In this document: positions 43,739-53,814 of the stretch, in pieces
Numbering within the stretch: position 1 is the stretch's first letter
Layout of the letters: the number at the start of each line of letters is the position of its first letter
NCBI RefSeq assembly: GCF_001586775.1
Contig: NZ_LQXS01000002.1
Coordinates: forward strand, 720,565 to 784,564
Source of the DNA: Sphingobacterium populi
Lineage (GTDB): Bacteria > Bacteroidota > Bacteroidia > Sphingobacteriales > Sphingobacteriaceae
Length of the DNA: 64,000 bases
Direction: 5' to 3'
The notes under the pieces: generated by a model
Told to the model about the DNA's origin: nothing
Seen by the model: the letters and a program-made list of their open reading frames with translations, nothing else
Database searches by the model: none
Program-made: the position numbers and the translations under genes

Positions 43739-44980
43739 TTGATAGGACAAAATTGTATTGAAACTACTAATTGTTTGCATAATATTAGTTTGTCTGTCAA
43801 AAATGATCTTGAAAATTCCCTGAATGATGACTATTCATTGCTCAATGGTAGTATTGGTAAATTATTATTTCTAGTTAATTATTGGGTCTATGATGGAAAA
43901 AAAAATAGGTCAATTGAAGCCACTATAAATACCGTCTCATTAGCATTATTTAAATCGCTTGAGAAAGGAGAAATACGGGGTATCAGTTTTAGCTACGGAT
44001 TGGCTGGGTATTCTTGGATATTTAAATATCTTCAAGATTATTTTCCGCTGGATTTTAGTGTCGACATGACGCAAATTGACGATATCACTATTGATGCTAT
44101 GATGTCTGATTTAGACAATGAAGATTTTATGGATTCTCTGCATGGCAAACTAGGCGTTATAAATTCATTATTCAATCCTCATAAGATATTTGACTATAAG
44201 CTGCAAATTTGTATTGAGTCCATAGTGAGTAATATTCATACGCTTTTCAATATACCGGCGAATTACCAAGACGAATGTCAGTTTGATCATCAAAAGTTCA
44301 TGAGGAAAAACAGAAAGTCTTACGATTTTGGGATGGCTCATGGGATCTGTGGCACAATTGTTTTTCTATGCCGAGTCTTGCACTCAGGGTCAATCAAATC
44401 TGAAAAGCTATTATTAACAGTAAAATTCCTGACAAAATTTCTTGTAGCAAACAAACTAGAGAACGGAACTTATCCCCATAAGATTATGGACGGTGTTGTA
44501 AATGGTGCTGGTCGACAAGCTTGGTGTTATGGTGACCTGTGTGTAGCTTATGCATTATTGCAATCTGGTAAAGTCTGCTCCAATAACTATTTTCTCGCTC
44601 AAAGTGAATTAATCTTAAGAAGATGTGTAAGTGCTATGCTTACAAATGTAGGTGTTGAAAATGATCAAAAAGGAAACTTTGATGCAGGGCTTTGCCATGG
44701 AAGTGCGGGACTATATATTCTTTACAATTCTTTTGCTAATGATTTTAGTTTTGTCAAGGATATGAGAGATACTTGGTACCGTATTACCGTGAAGCAAGTT
44801 GAAAATAATATCAAGTCGGGGTATTTTTATAGGGAAAACGTTAATCTTGAAAAATCATTGAATGGTATAAATATCAATAATGGATTTCTGTATGGGTATG
44901 CTGGTATAGGTTTAGCAATCATTTCTGGTTGTGATGAAAAATATAATTCATGGACTCAAGTGCTCAACTTAAACAATTAA
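43739..44980 (+). CDS. lanthionine synthetase C-like cyclase (LanC)
   Basis: The 413-residue protein is a LanC alpha-toroid. The zinc ligands are C263 (AWCYGDLC), C319 and H320 (GLCHGSAG), and H201 in MAHGICG stands where the active-site His of NisC lies. It adds Cys thiols to dehydrated residues of the core peptide. The frame starts with TTG at 43739, with no ATG before Met110, so either TTG is used or the 5' end is slightly altered. It begins 79 bases after the precursor stop. Confidence 0.87.
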   Translation: MIGQNCIETTNCLHNISLSVKNDLENSLNDDYSLLNGSIGKLLFLVNYWVYDGKKNRSIEATINTVSLALFKSLEKGEIRGISFSYGLAGYSWIFKYLQDYFPLDFSVDMTQIDDITIDAMMSDLDNEDFMDSLHGKLGVINSLFNPHKIFDYKLQICIESIVSNIHTLFNIPANYQDECQFDHQKFMRKNRKSYDFGMAHGICGTIVFLCRVLHSGSIKSEKLLLTVKFLTKFLVANKLENGTYPHKIMDGVVNGAGRQAWCYGDLCVAYALLQSGKVCSNNYFLAQSELILRRCVSAMLTNVGVENDQKGNFDAGLCHGSAGLYILYNSFANDFSFVKDMRDTWYRITVKQVENNIKSGYFYRENVNLEKSLNGININNGFLYGYAGIGLAIISGCDEKYNSWTQVLNLNN

Positions 44981-45043
44981 TTGGCTGATTTTTAGTATTA
45001 AAATCTTGAAGTGTAGATAGATGATTAACTTAAAAAACATCTA

Positions 45044-47782
45044 ATGATTATTTTAAAGTATCCCTTAATACAAAATATTCTGTACTCTGTGATTTGCTGG
45101 TTTTTTATGCTAGCATCTGCTAGTTCACAAGAAGATAAGCACGATTTCGACGGTTTCGTTTTTTCAGCTCTTTCGAATGGAAATATTGACGGAGTATACG
45201 TTACGCTATTACAAGGTAGTGATTCACTTTTGATTACATCAAGTCGAACTAAAGATGGAGGAAGATTTAGATTTAGATCGATATCTTCTGGTAATTATGT
45301 TTTGCTTCTAGAAAAAGTCGGATATGCTTCGAAAACAAGTAATGTAACAATTCCGATGTTAGATACGTTTCTTGACACTATATATTCTGTAACTCCATCG
45401 CATGCGATAGATACAGTTAGTATTGCAGCAAAGAAATTAGTCTCGGTAAAAGGTGACACTATAGAGTATTTTGGTGACAATTATCAACAGCATGAAGGCA
45501 GTAAGGTGGAGGATTTGATCAAACAACTACCTGGTTTGACAGTGGATAATAAGGGTAATATAAAGGCATATAATGAAGATGTTAAAAAGGTATTAGTAGA
45601 TGGTGAAGAATTTTTTGGTGATGACCCCACCTTAGTAACCAGAAACATCCGATCGAATATGGTTAACAAAATCCAGCTTTATGATAGAAAAAGTAAGGTG
45701 TCTGATTTCACCGGTCAGGAGGATGGTTTTCGCGAAAAAACGTTAAATGTAGAACTAAAGGAATCTGCACGTAAAGGATACTTCGGTGAGATTGGCGGAG
45801 GAATTGGCACGGACCACTTTTTCAATTCTGATGCAAATATCAATAGATTTAAAGGTAAACAAAAGTCGTCAGCATATGCTAAATACTCTAATATCGGATT
45901 AAATAATTTAAACAAGTTGGTAACTAAGATTCTCCCTACAATTGATGATTCACGAACAGATATCGATATTGAAAAGGGCATACCAACGATATTCAATAGC
46001 GGTATTCATTTTGACGACAAGTGGAATGAAAATGCAAATGCAATAAATACTGATTATCAATTTAGGAGATATAATGTAAAGGGCTTAGAAAGTAGTGAAA
46101 TAAGAAACAACATTAATTCTGATCAAGGATTTTTAAATAGTACGAACACGGATTTTAATTACATTAATGCAGATCATCAAATAAAAGCGAAATACGAATT
46201 TCAACCCGATTCCAGTTTGTATGGACATATTGATTTAGATTTTGTTTTAAACGATTATTTACATGAAAGAAATAATATCTCATCGAATTTATTGCGCCCT
46301 GCTAATTCAGTGTTAAGTGAAGGAGAGTTTTCTAATTATATGACCGGTAATAATTCAAATATTTATTTAGACATATTAATCAATAAAAAACTAAATAATG
46401 AAGGACGTTTAATTACTATGGGATTTCTAACATACAATTTTCAAAATAAGTCTACGGAGAACTTTCTATTCAACGCAATTACTTACGATCTTGAAAATAA
46501 CAGCCAGCAGAGTAATATTAGTAATCAAAGAAGACACGATAATCACTATGAACGACAAAACAAATTATTCTTCTCTTTCACAGAAAAACTCGGTAAATTT
46601 TATCTAAATTTTTTGCAGGAATTAAAGTTTGTAGATCAGAGAAAGGATTATCAAACTATTTTTAATATTCCCCAGGATGAAGATTATTTTGGAGCAGCCG
46701 TATTAACAAAAGATTATGCTCTTAATTACATTCATCACACCTCAGGACTTGCAGTTAACTCTAATATAGGAAAATCAATTCTTAACGGCGGAGTTAAATT
46801 TCTTAACTTAAAGTACGGTAGATTTGATCATACGACGCAAGATTTAAAAAGAGAAAATCTGACATACTTTTTGCCTCAAGCTTTCTACAGATACGACTTT
46901 TCGACACTACATAATTTTAAAGTGGATGTGAGGTCTGATGTTTCAATGCCATTATTACTACAAGTAAATCCCTTGATTACGAATAATGATCCTTTCAATG
47001 TGCTTAGTGGAAACACAGACATAAAGCCTGCTACAAATTATAACATTGATTTGGATTATCTAAAAGCAGACATGTTTACAGGCAAAGTTTTGCAGGTAAT
47101 AGGTCGAGGTAATAAAGTAACTGATCCAATTATACCTGTTATAAATATAAGGGATGGTATAACCTACACTTCGTTTGTAAATGAGTTTCAGAATGATAAT
47201 TACAATTATAGTCTAACACTGGCGACAGGTCGGCAATACCTGCAGCCCAACATTCAAGCAACTATACTTTTAAAATATGAAAAGAACAAGTATCTAAGCT
47301 TAGTTAATGATATACAAAATATAACCCGTTCAGCTAGCTGGTCGTTGGGGGGGAATTTCAAAGCAATATCCAAAGATAGGTTTGATATAAATATCGACCT
47401 AAATACGGCCTTAAATAATGATGAATACGAAACTTCCGAATCAACTGATGATCGATATTTTATCTGGAACGGTAATTTGGAATCAAAGTACTTTATCACT
47501 CCTAGACTAAGACTATATAGCAATTTATCATGGTTGCATTATGGCCAGTCTCTACTTATAGATAGATCATTTAACAGGTTTCTCTGGAATGCTGGCGCCG
47601 AATATAAAATAATTAGGAATGGCAATTTAACAGGTGAAATTTCTTGCAATGATATACTAAATCAAAATCTCGGTTTCAGTAGATCAGTTGAAGATAATAG
47701 ACTTATTCAGCGCTCTTTTACCGCTATTCCGAGGTATATAATGCTTTCATTAAAATGGAAATTCGAAAAATTTAATAATTAA
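45044..47782 (+). CDS. outer-membrane beta-barrel protein with carboxypeptidase-like N-terminal domain
   Basis: The 912-residue product has a signal peptide (SVICWFFMLASASSQ), a carboxypeptidase-regulatory-like beta domain (residues 33-105), a plug-like part (EDLIKQLPGLTVDNKGNIKA; VLVDGEEFFGDDPTLV; REKTLNVELKESARKGYFGE) and a long barrel region. This is the OMP_b-brl_3 type common in Bacteroidota. It is followed after 10 bases by a GLPGLI-family gene, a pairing seen repeatedly in the phylum. In this cluster it may pass the product through the outer membrane or serve in immunity (inference). Confidence 0.85.
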   Translation: MIILKYPLIQNILYSVICWFFMLASASSQEDKHDFDGFVFSALSNGNIDGVYVTLLQGSDSLLITSSRTKDGGRFRFRSISSGNYVLLLEKVGYASKTSNVTIPMLDTFLDTIYSVTPSHAIDTVSIAAKKLVSVKGDTIEYFGDNYQQHEGSKVEDLIKQLPGLTVDNKGNIKAYNEDVKKVLVDGEEFFGDDPTLVTRNIRSNMVNKIQLYDRKSKVSDFTGQEDGFREKTLNVELKESARKGYFGEIGGGIGTDHFFNSDANINRFKGKQKSSAYAKYSNIGLNNLNKLVTKILPTIDDSRTDIDIEKGIPTIFNSGIHFDDKWNENANAINTDYQFRRYNVKGLESSEIRNNINSDQGFLNSTNTDFNYINADHQIKAKYEFQPDSSLYGHIDLDFVLNDYLHERNNISSNLLRPANSVLSEGEFSNYMTGNNSNIYLDILINKKLNNEGRLITMGFLTYNFQNKSTENFLFNAITYDLENNSQQSNISNQRRHDNHYERQNKLFFSFTEKLGKFYLNFLQELKFVDQRKDYQTIFNIPQDEDYFGAAVLTKDYALNYIHHTSGLAVNSNIGKSILNGGVKFLNLKYGRFDHTTQDLKRENLTYFLPQAFYRYDFSTLHNFKVDVRSDVSMPLLLQVNPLITNNDPFNVLSGNTDIKPATNYNIDLDYLKADMFTGKVLQVIGRGNKVTDPIIPVINIRDGITYTSFVNEFQNDNYNYSLTLATGRQYLQPNIQATILLKYEKNKYLSLVNDIQNITRSASWSLGGNFKAISKDRFDINIDLNTALNNDEYETSESTDDRYFIWNGNLESKYFITPRLRLYSNLSWLHYGQSLLIDRSFNRFLWNAGAEYKIIRNGNLTGEISCNDILNQNLGFSRSVEDNRLIQRSFTAIPRYIMLSLKWKFEKFNN

Positions 47783-47792
47783 AAATAACGTT

Positions 47793-48539
47793 ATGGATTT
47801 TAAAAAGCTCATAGTACTACTAGTTGCAATAGCACTATGTAAAAGTGCAATGTCTCAGGTCGCCAGTTCGAAAGATGGTGTTATAGTTTATGAAAAAAGT
47901 ATAAATGTTTATAGCTTTTTTAAAAATTTAGGAAAGCCAGAGTCAGAATTGTATAAACCAGGTAACGACAATCAGTTTTACAAATCAAATTATAAGCTCG
48001 TTTACGATGATAGCAGATCCCTTTACTATCCTATTGATAGAGCTCCTACTGATGATATTAACATATCTGTTTTAACTATGGTCGGGATGGATAATAAGGT
48101 TTATAAAGATTTTAATGAGAACATGATGTTTTCTGAGAAAAAAGGGTTAACAGGTACTGTGAATTACGTAACAAAGATTCCTGATATCAAATGGAAGTTA
48201 ACGGATGAGGAACGTGAAATAGCTGGCTACACTTGCAGAAGGGCGAATGGATTGATGCTAGATTCAATTTATGTTGTAGCCTTTTATTCTTCTGAATTTG
48301 ATATTCAGGGAGGCCCTGAGTCTTTCTCTGGATTACCTGGGATGATTTTAGGTGTTGCCCTACCTCATCAAAATGTCACATGGTTTGCTACAGAAATTAG
48401 TAATGATGTAGCAAGCGGCGAAATACCGATAGTGCCACCAAAGAAAGGTAAAAAAATTACGCATGATAAGTTTGTAGAAGATGTCTTAAAATCAAAAGAC
48501 ATGTTAGTGCCTTGGGCAATTACCATGTTGCTACTTTAA
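47793..48539 (+). CDS. GLPGLI-family exported protein
   Basis: The 248-residue product has a signal peptide (LIVLLVAIALCKSAMSQ) and the family hallmark as FSGLPGMILGVALP around residues 180-195, preceded by EIAGYTCRRANG. GLPGLI proteins are periplasmic, of unknown biochemical role, and are usually encoded beside an outer-membrane barrel like the gene before it. The core reads GLPGMI, a normal variant. Confidence 0.87.
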   Translation: MDFKKLIVLLVAIALCKSAMSQVASSKDGVIVYEKSINVYSFFKNLGKPESELYKPGNDNQFYKSNYKLVYDDSRSLYYPIDRAPTDDINISVLTMVGMDNKVYKDFNENMMFSEKKGLTGTVNYVTKIPDIKWKLTDEEREIAGYTCRRANGLMLDSIYVVAFYSSEFDIQGGPESFSGLPGMILGVALPHQNVTWFATEISNDVASGEIPIVPPKKGKKITHDKFVEDVLKSKDMLVPWAITMLLL

Positions 48540-48560
48540 ACTTATTCCAACAGAGATTAT

Positions 48561-49469
48561 ATGTTAGTAAACGATTTCTCAATAAGTGTTTTAGACATCG
48601 GTTCAGTTTCGGGAATTAACTACATTGCGAATGACTTAATTAATTATGCGCAGGAGGCAGATAGGTTAAATTTTAATCGTTTTACTGTTGGTGAGCATTA
48701 TAACTCAATGCTTCCCTGGTACAGTCCAGATATGCTTATACCAATTTTGGCTGGAGTAACTGAAAGAATAAAAATAGGAGTTAGCGGTATATCTTTACGT
48801 TACCACTCGCCATATAAAGTTGCGCTAGATTATAAATTAGTTAGTAGTCTGTATCCTGATAGGATTTCTTTAGGTATAACTAAGGGAAAGGTATCTCCAA
48901 CTATAGAAAAGTACCTAAATAGTACCCCTGTATCATCGGTTGGCTCTTTTGAGGATAAACTGCAATCTCTAATAGAGTTGTTGAGTAAAGGTGGAAAACA
49001 TAATACAGAGCCATTTCTACCACCTTTTGATGGTAATAGTCCTGAACTATGGCTTTTGGGGTCTAGTTTGCCCGATATCAACATTGATTTACTTAGGACA
49101 CTTAATTTTACATTATCATATTTCCACCAACCTGATAAGAGCATAAATAAATTGAGAGATGATATAATGATAATTAAGGATAAATTGATGTCTATTGGGC
49201 AAGCGCAGCCTAGAATAGGTATAGCCATTGCAGGTCTATGCTTAGACGATCCTCGAAGAATAAGAAAATCTGTTAAGTTTTGGTCAGATAATAAACCGCC
49301 AATACATTCATTTAATCAAATTGTAGGTTCCCCTGAAAGCTACTTGAATCAAATAATGGAGCTGTGCGTTTTTTTAGATGTATATGATTTAACGATATAC
49401 AATATTGGTGTAGATATCAATGAAAATATTGAATCAATTAATCACGTTAGCTCAATGTTCAAGCTTTGA
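48561..49469 (+). CDS. luciferase-like (LLM) flavin/F420-type oxidoreductase
   Basis: The 302-residue protein has the LLM pattern: FSISVLDIGSVSGINYI, RFTVGEHYN, VTERIKIGVSGISLRYHSPY and KVALDYKLVSSLYPDRISLG. In natural-product clusters such TIM-barrel enzymes carry out oxidations; in some lanthipeptide pathways related F420-dependent LanJ enzymes reduce dehydro-residues to D-amino acids. Either would fit here. It lies in the run between the GLPGLI and glycosyltransferase genes, 2 bases before the latter. Confidence 0.82.
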   Translation: MLVNDFSISVLDIGSVSGINYIANDLINYAQEADRLNFNRFTVGEHYNSMLPWYSPDMLIPILAGVTERIKIGVSGISLRYHSPYKVALDYKLVSSLYPDRISLGITKGKVSPTIEKYLNSTPVSSVGSFEDKLQSLIELLSKGGKHNTEPFLPPFDGNSPELWLLGSSLPDINIDLLRTLNFTLSYFHQPDKSINKLRDDIMIIKDKLMSIGQAQPRIGIAIAGLCLDDPRRIRKSVKFWSDNKPPIHSFNQIVGSPESYLNQIMELCVFLDVYDLTIYNIGVDINENIESINHVSSMFKL

Positions 49470-49471
49470 TA

Positions 49472-50719
49472 ATGGAAATTATTAATACCTATATCATCAA
49501 CCTAGCCTCTCGTTTAGAAAGAAAGGATCATATACTAAGTCAATTTGAAGGTCGTGAAGAATTTCAATTTGAATTGTTTCCGGCAATAGTTTCTCAGAAT
49601 GGGGCAGAAGGACTTTGGAATTCAATTAAATCTATTGTTATTAATGCAAAACGAGATGGTCTAGATTATGTATTAGTTTGCGAGGATGATCACATGTTTA
49701 CCGATGTATATCAATCCGAGTCACTATTTAGTTATCTCCAAGTTGCATCGAATCATCAGTGCGAAATATTGATAGGAGGGCCAAGCTCCTGCAGGGGATA
49801 TATTTTTCCAATTAATAATGATTTGCTGCATGTAGACTTTTTTACTGGAACACAATTTATCATAATTTTCAAAAGATTGTATGATCGAATATTAGATTTC
49901 GTTTTCGATAAATCAAGTTTGGATGGTGCTGACCTAATCTTATCACGTATAGCGAACTCTAAAATAGTAATTCATCCTTTTATTTCGGTACAAAAGGAAT
50001 TTGGTTATTCAGATATCACCCCTTTTTATAATAGTAATATGGGGTATGTTGAGCAATTATACGTGAAGTGCGATATCCATTTAAATCTCATGAGGAATAT
50101 TTATCACGATCTAAATTTTAGGATAGCATCTGATGATGAAATTGAACTGCCAAAAAATTGGGTAGTTCCAACATATGTAATTTGTGACAATAATAATCAA
50201 TCCTTAGATCGAGTTTATAATCAATTTAGTGGTAAAGATGAATTAAATATCGTTAAGATTGATGTGGTTAGTAATTCCAAAACAAAGAGTGAAATTTTTA
50301 AAAGCATTATCAGTAATGCTTTAGATACTGATGAAGAAGTGATTTTAATAGTTAATGGTGAGCATGAATTTACAAAGTCATACACTTTAGAAAATTTAGC
50401 TCGAGATCTATATATTGGTCTAGTTTACGGTGTAGAACTGATTTCTGGAGTATGTTATTTTGCGACGAATATTACCCCAGCTAATCGAAATTTATTTTGG
50501 GCAAATTCGTTACTAAACGACCAATTTCTCCTCGTTTTTAAACCATTTTATAAAAAAGTATTGTCAACCACATTTTCAGATGATAATTTCTTCGAAGAAC
50601 TATCTCGTTTAGCAATAAGTTCTTTTGTTCAAAATCCATTTATGTCAAGTAGCATCATTAAGAATGATGCCGAAAAGTCTTTTGAGGTTTGTCGAAGACT
50701 TTTAAATCAACATTACTAA
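49472..50719 (+). CDS. GT25-like glycosyltransferase with two tandem half-domains
   Basis: From ATG 49472 the product has 415 residues. The first half is a GT25/LPS-glycosyltransferase-like domain (TYIINLASRLERKDHILSQF; YVLVCEDDHMFTDVYQSESL). The second half repeats its plan from about residue 225 (PTYVICDNNNQSLDRVYNQF; VILIVNGEHEFTKSYTLENL), but the EDD metal motif reads NGE. So one half is probably catalytic and the other a substrate-binding relic. In this cluster it is likely to add sugar to the lanthipeptide. It starts 2 bases after the LLM gene and ends 5 bases before lanB. Confidence 0.7.
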   Translation: MEIINTYIINLASRLERKDHILSQFEGREEFQFELFPAIVSQNGAEGLWNSIKSIVINAKRDGLDYVLVCEDDHMFTDVYQSESLFSYLQVASNHQCEILIGGPSSCRGYIFPINNDLLHVDFFTGTQFIIIFKRLYDRILDFVFDKSSLDGADLILSRIANSKIVIHPFISVQKEFGYSDITPFYNSNMGYVEQLYVKCDIHLNLMRNIYHDLNFRIASDDEIELPKNWVVPTYVICDNNNQSLDRVYNQFSGKDELNIVKIDVVSNSKTKSEIFKSIISNALDTDEEVILIVNGEHEFTKSYTLENLARDLYIGLVYGVELISGVCYFATNITPANRNLFWANSLLNDQFLLVFKPFYKKVLSTTFSDDNFFEELSRLAISSFVQNPFMSSSIIKNDAEKSFEVCRRLLNQHY

Positions 50720-50724
50720 TAGAT

Positions 50725-53700
50725 ATGTATAGGCATTTCAATAAAATACTAATACGCATTCCAGTATTCCCTTTAGAGTATATGGATCAAAGACCAACGA
50801 AGAATAATGAGCTGTTCAATATGGGGCTATACCTTTCGTCTAATGATCTATTGTTGGAGTGGCGGAAATCTCACGATCAAGTATTGGCTAACAGGAGCAA
50901 GTTAGAATTAAGTATCTATAAATATTGGATTCGAAGTTGTTCGAGAGCCACACCATATGGAACCTTCGCAGGCTGTACAATAGTTGATGCTTCTGATCAA
51001 GATAGTTCTTTATCTTTTAATTCGAAGACAGGTGTCTTCAAAAGGGCGAGATTGGACATGAATTATTTAAAAGGTATTGAGTCGTATTTGAGACCTTTTC
51101 TTAAAAAAAAATCTCTTTTATTTACTAACAACTCTTTATACAGGATTGGTGATCACTATCGATATGTTGAATATAGTTTGAATTCGAAAGTACGTGAGTA
51201 TAGTATCACGTCAGCCGAATCATCAGATTACCTAGACGCGATTTTACTTAAATGTCGTGATGGTATAACTATAGAAATGCTAATTAACAGTATGATAGAG
51301 GTTTTTCCCGACTACACTTATGAAGATTTCTACAATTTTATTGAGGAACTATTGGATTCTCAAATTTTATTTCCTGATACGGAGATGCCAATAACTTCGA
51401 AGTCACTTGCAAATCACATCAATCTGATAGCCGAAAATTCAGAAATATCACCCCTAATAAGGGAAGGACTACAAATGGTAGTTAATGCGATGGATTGTGA
51501 TAATTTGAGTTTTAATCAGTTGCAAAATATTGTAACAACATTAAAATCCGTATTTCCAAATATTCCTACCACAAGCGATACATTACAAGTTGATACTTAT
51601 TTTCGGTTTGATAAAAAGAATATCAATAGTAGGTTAGTGGATAAAATCGTTAAGCAGACATCTGATCTCATGCAGATTTCTAAAAGAAATATATCGAAAG
51701 ACTTAGCATCTTTTAAGACTCGTTTTTTTAAGAAATATGAATATCAAGAGATACCACTAAGTGTAGCTTTAGATCCAGATTTAGGTGTTGGATTTTCAAA
51801 TTTTACTGCAGCGAGTACTAAAAGCGAGATGCTTGATGATCTTTCATTTCATCAAAGTTTCACAGAAAATATTATCTATGACGAATTGACGGAATTCGTT
51901 ACACAGAAATATAATGATTATGTCAATAATGATTTACCCGAAATCTTGATTATTGAATCTGATATTAAAAAAATATCGAATGATTCTTTACAGAAGAACT
52001 TTCCGATGAGTACTTCTATCATAGGTACCTTATTCACTAAAACAAAGGAACTATCAGAAAACGGCTTTCTTTTTTCTTTGAACTTTGTTGGTGGAATGTC
52101 TGGTGCTAATTTGTTGAGCAGATTCTCTCACGGGGATGATGAAATTTTATCTTTAGTAAAAGATATAACTCGAAAAGAAGAAGTTTGGCAGGATGATGCA
52201 ATTTTAGCAGAGATTGTTCATCTTCCGCAAGCAAGAATAGGTAATATACTTTTAAGGCCACCTGTACGTAGTTATGAGATTCCCTATGTCGGAAGATCTG
52301 GTTTGCCTCGTCAAAATCAAATTGATGTTGATGATTTGTTGATCTCTATCAGAGGTGAGCAAGTTATCCTCCGCAGTAGACGTTTAAATAAACGCATAAT
52401 TCCTCGGTTAACGACTGCTCACAATTTTGCCAATAATAATCTGCCTTTGTATAAATTTCTGTGTGATCTTCAAGGTCAAGGTCACGATGCTCCTATTTTA
52501 TGGGATTGGGGTTGGCTAAAAAAAATGGATCATTTACCAAGGGTTGTTTATAAAGACATAATCGTAAAAAAAGCAACTTGGAGAGTTAACATAGACGAAT
52601 TCAGAAAGGAAGGTGTATTAAGTTTGAATGGCCAAGATATTATACAGTGGTCAATTAAAAGAAAAATTCCTCGAAATATATGTGTAGTTAAGAATGATAA
52701 TTACCTTCCGATAGACTTGGCTTCAGAACTTGGTGCTAAACTTTTTGAAGACGAACTTAAAAAGAAATCATTTTTAACTATAGAAGAAAATCTTAGTACT
52801 GAGTTTTCAGCACCGGTTAAAGATGAAGCAGGAAATAGTTACCATACCGAAATTGTGATACCAATCTTTCATGAATTCAAATCAAATGAAAAATCTACGC
52901 CAGCAAAAGCTACTGATGATGAGCTTAGTCAAATCGAGCAGAGAAACTTTTATCCATTTAACAAGTGGTTATACTTTAAATTATATTTAGGAAAAAAAAC
53001 TGCTGACAAATTCCTCAAAGAATTGTCACCTAAGCTTTGCAAATATAAAAGTGCAGGATTATTTGATAAATTTTTCTTTATCCGTTTTGAAGACTCGGAC
53101 GGACATCACATAAGGTTACGATTCTATAAAGAAGATAATAAGTTTGAGATGATTTTGCAAAGTATTTACACGCTTTGTGCGGGGTATATCCAATCAGGAT
53201 TATTGTCAAAAATTAGTATAGATACCTATACTAGGGAATTAGAAAGATATGGTAAAGATCTAATTACCGAAGCTGAGGAGCTATTTGAGACAGATAGCTT
53301 TTTCATCCTTGATCTATTAAATATTTTAAATGAAAAAGAAGATGTAGAAAACTATAAGATCCTAGCAGCACTAAAATACGTTGATATTTTTGTAGGCTGT
53401 TTTGATCTAACTGTCGATCAAAAGCTAGAATTATTTAATCAAATGTCGAAGAGTTTCCATCAAGAATTTGGAGGTGATAAATTGCTGTTAATACAATTAA
53501 ATAAAAAGTATAACTCATTTCAAAAAACTATACAACATATAGAACGTAATGATCAAGATTTTATTGCGTCGCTGAATAATCTTATAAGCGTTAAGAAGAA
53601 TGAGGACATTTCGATCATACGAAAAATAAAGAAAAAGCGCGTTGTTGAAGACTGGAATTTTGGAATCCTCTCTAGCTATATTCATATGTCATTAAATAGA

Positions 53701-53814
53701 CTTTTCATGGAAAATCAAAGACAGTATGAATTAGTTATTTATCACTTTTTGGAAAGACAGTATTATAGCTATGTTCGAAGAAATGGGGCAAAAAAAGTTT
53801 ATAATGATTTATAG
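50725..53814 (+). CDS. full-length class I lanthipeptide dehydratase (LanB)
   Basis: From ATG 50725 (MYRHFNKILIRIPVFPLEYM) the product has 1029 residues. It contains the N-terminal glutamylation domain (SCSRATPYGTFAGCT; SIYKYWIR; SHGDDEIL; LLRPPVRSYEIPYVG; PLYKFLCDLQGQG) and the C-terminal elimination domain (FYPFNKWLYFKLYLGKKTAD; KFFFIRFEDSDGHHIRLRF; DTYTRELERYG). It uses glutamyl-tRNA to glutamylate Ser/Thr of the core, then eliminates to dehydroamino acids. Many Bacteroidota systems split the two domains; here they are fused. The frame is open 36 bases upstream but that part overlaps the previous gene. Confidence 0.92.
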   Translation: MYRHFNKILIRIPVFPLEYMDQRPTKNNELFNMGLYLSSNDLLLEWRKSHDQVLANRSKLELSIYKYWIRSCSRATPYGTFAGCTIVDASDQDSSLSFNSKTGVFKRARLDMNYLKGIESYLRPFLKKKSLLFTNNSLYRIGDHYRYVEYSLNSKVREYSITSAESSDYLDAILLKCRDGITIEMLINSMIEVFPDYTYEDFYNFIEELLDSQILFPDTEMPITSKSLANHINLIAENSEISPLIREGLQMVVNAMDCDNLSFNQLQNIVTTLKSVFPNIPTTSDTLQVDTYFRFDKKNINSRLVDKIVKQTSDLMQISKRNISKDLASFKTRFFKKYEYQEIPLSVALDPDLGVGFSNFTAASTKSEMLDDLSFHQSFTENIIYDELTEFVTQKYNDYVNNDLPEILIIESDIKKISNDSLQKNFPMSTSIIGTLFTKTKELSENGFLFSLNFVGGMSGANLLSRFSHGDDEILSLVKDITRKEEVWQDDAILAEIVHLPQARIGNILLRPPVRSYEIPYVGRSGLPRQNQIDVDDLLISIRGEQVILRSRRLNKRIIPRLTTAHNFANNNLPLYKFLCDLQGQGHDAPILWDWGWLKKMDHLPRVVYKDIIVKKATWRVNIDEFRKEGVLSLNGQDIIQWSIKRKIPRNICVVKNDNYLPIDLASELGAKLFEDELKKKSFLTIEENLSTEFSAPVKDEAGNSYHTEIVIPIFHEFKSNEKSTPAKATDDELSQIEQRNFYPFNKWLYFKLYLGKKTADKFLKELSPKLCKYKSAGLFDKFFFIRFEDSDGHHIRLRFYKEDNKFEMILQSIYTLCAGYIQSGLLSKISIDTYTRELERYGKDLITEAEELFETDSFFILDLLNILNEKEDVENYKILAALKYVDIFVGCFDLTVDQKLELFNQMSKSFHQEFGGDKLLLIQLNKKYNSFQKTIQHIERNDQDFIASLNNLISVKKNEDISIIRKIKKKRVVEDWNFGILSSYIHMSLNRLFMENQRQYELVIYHFLERQYYSYVRRNGAKKVYNDL

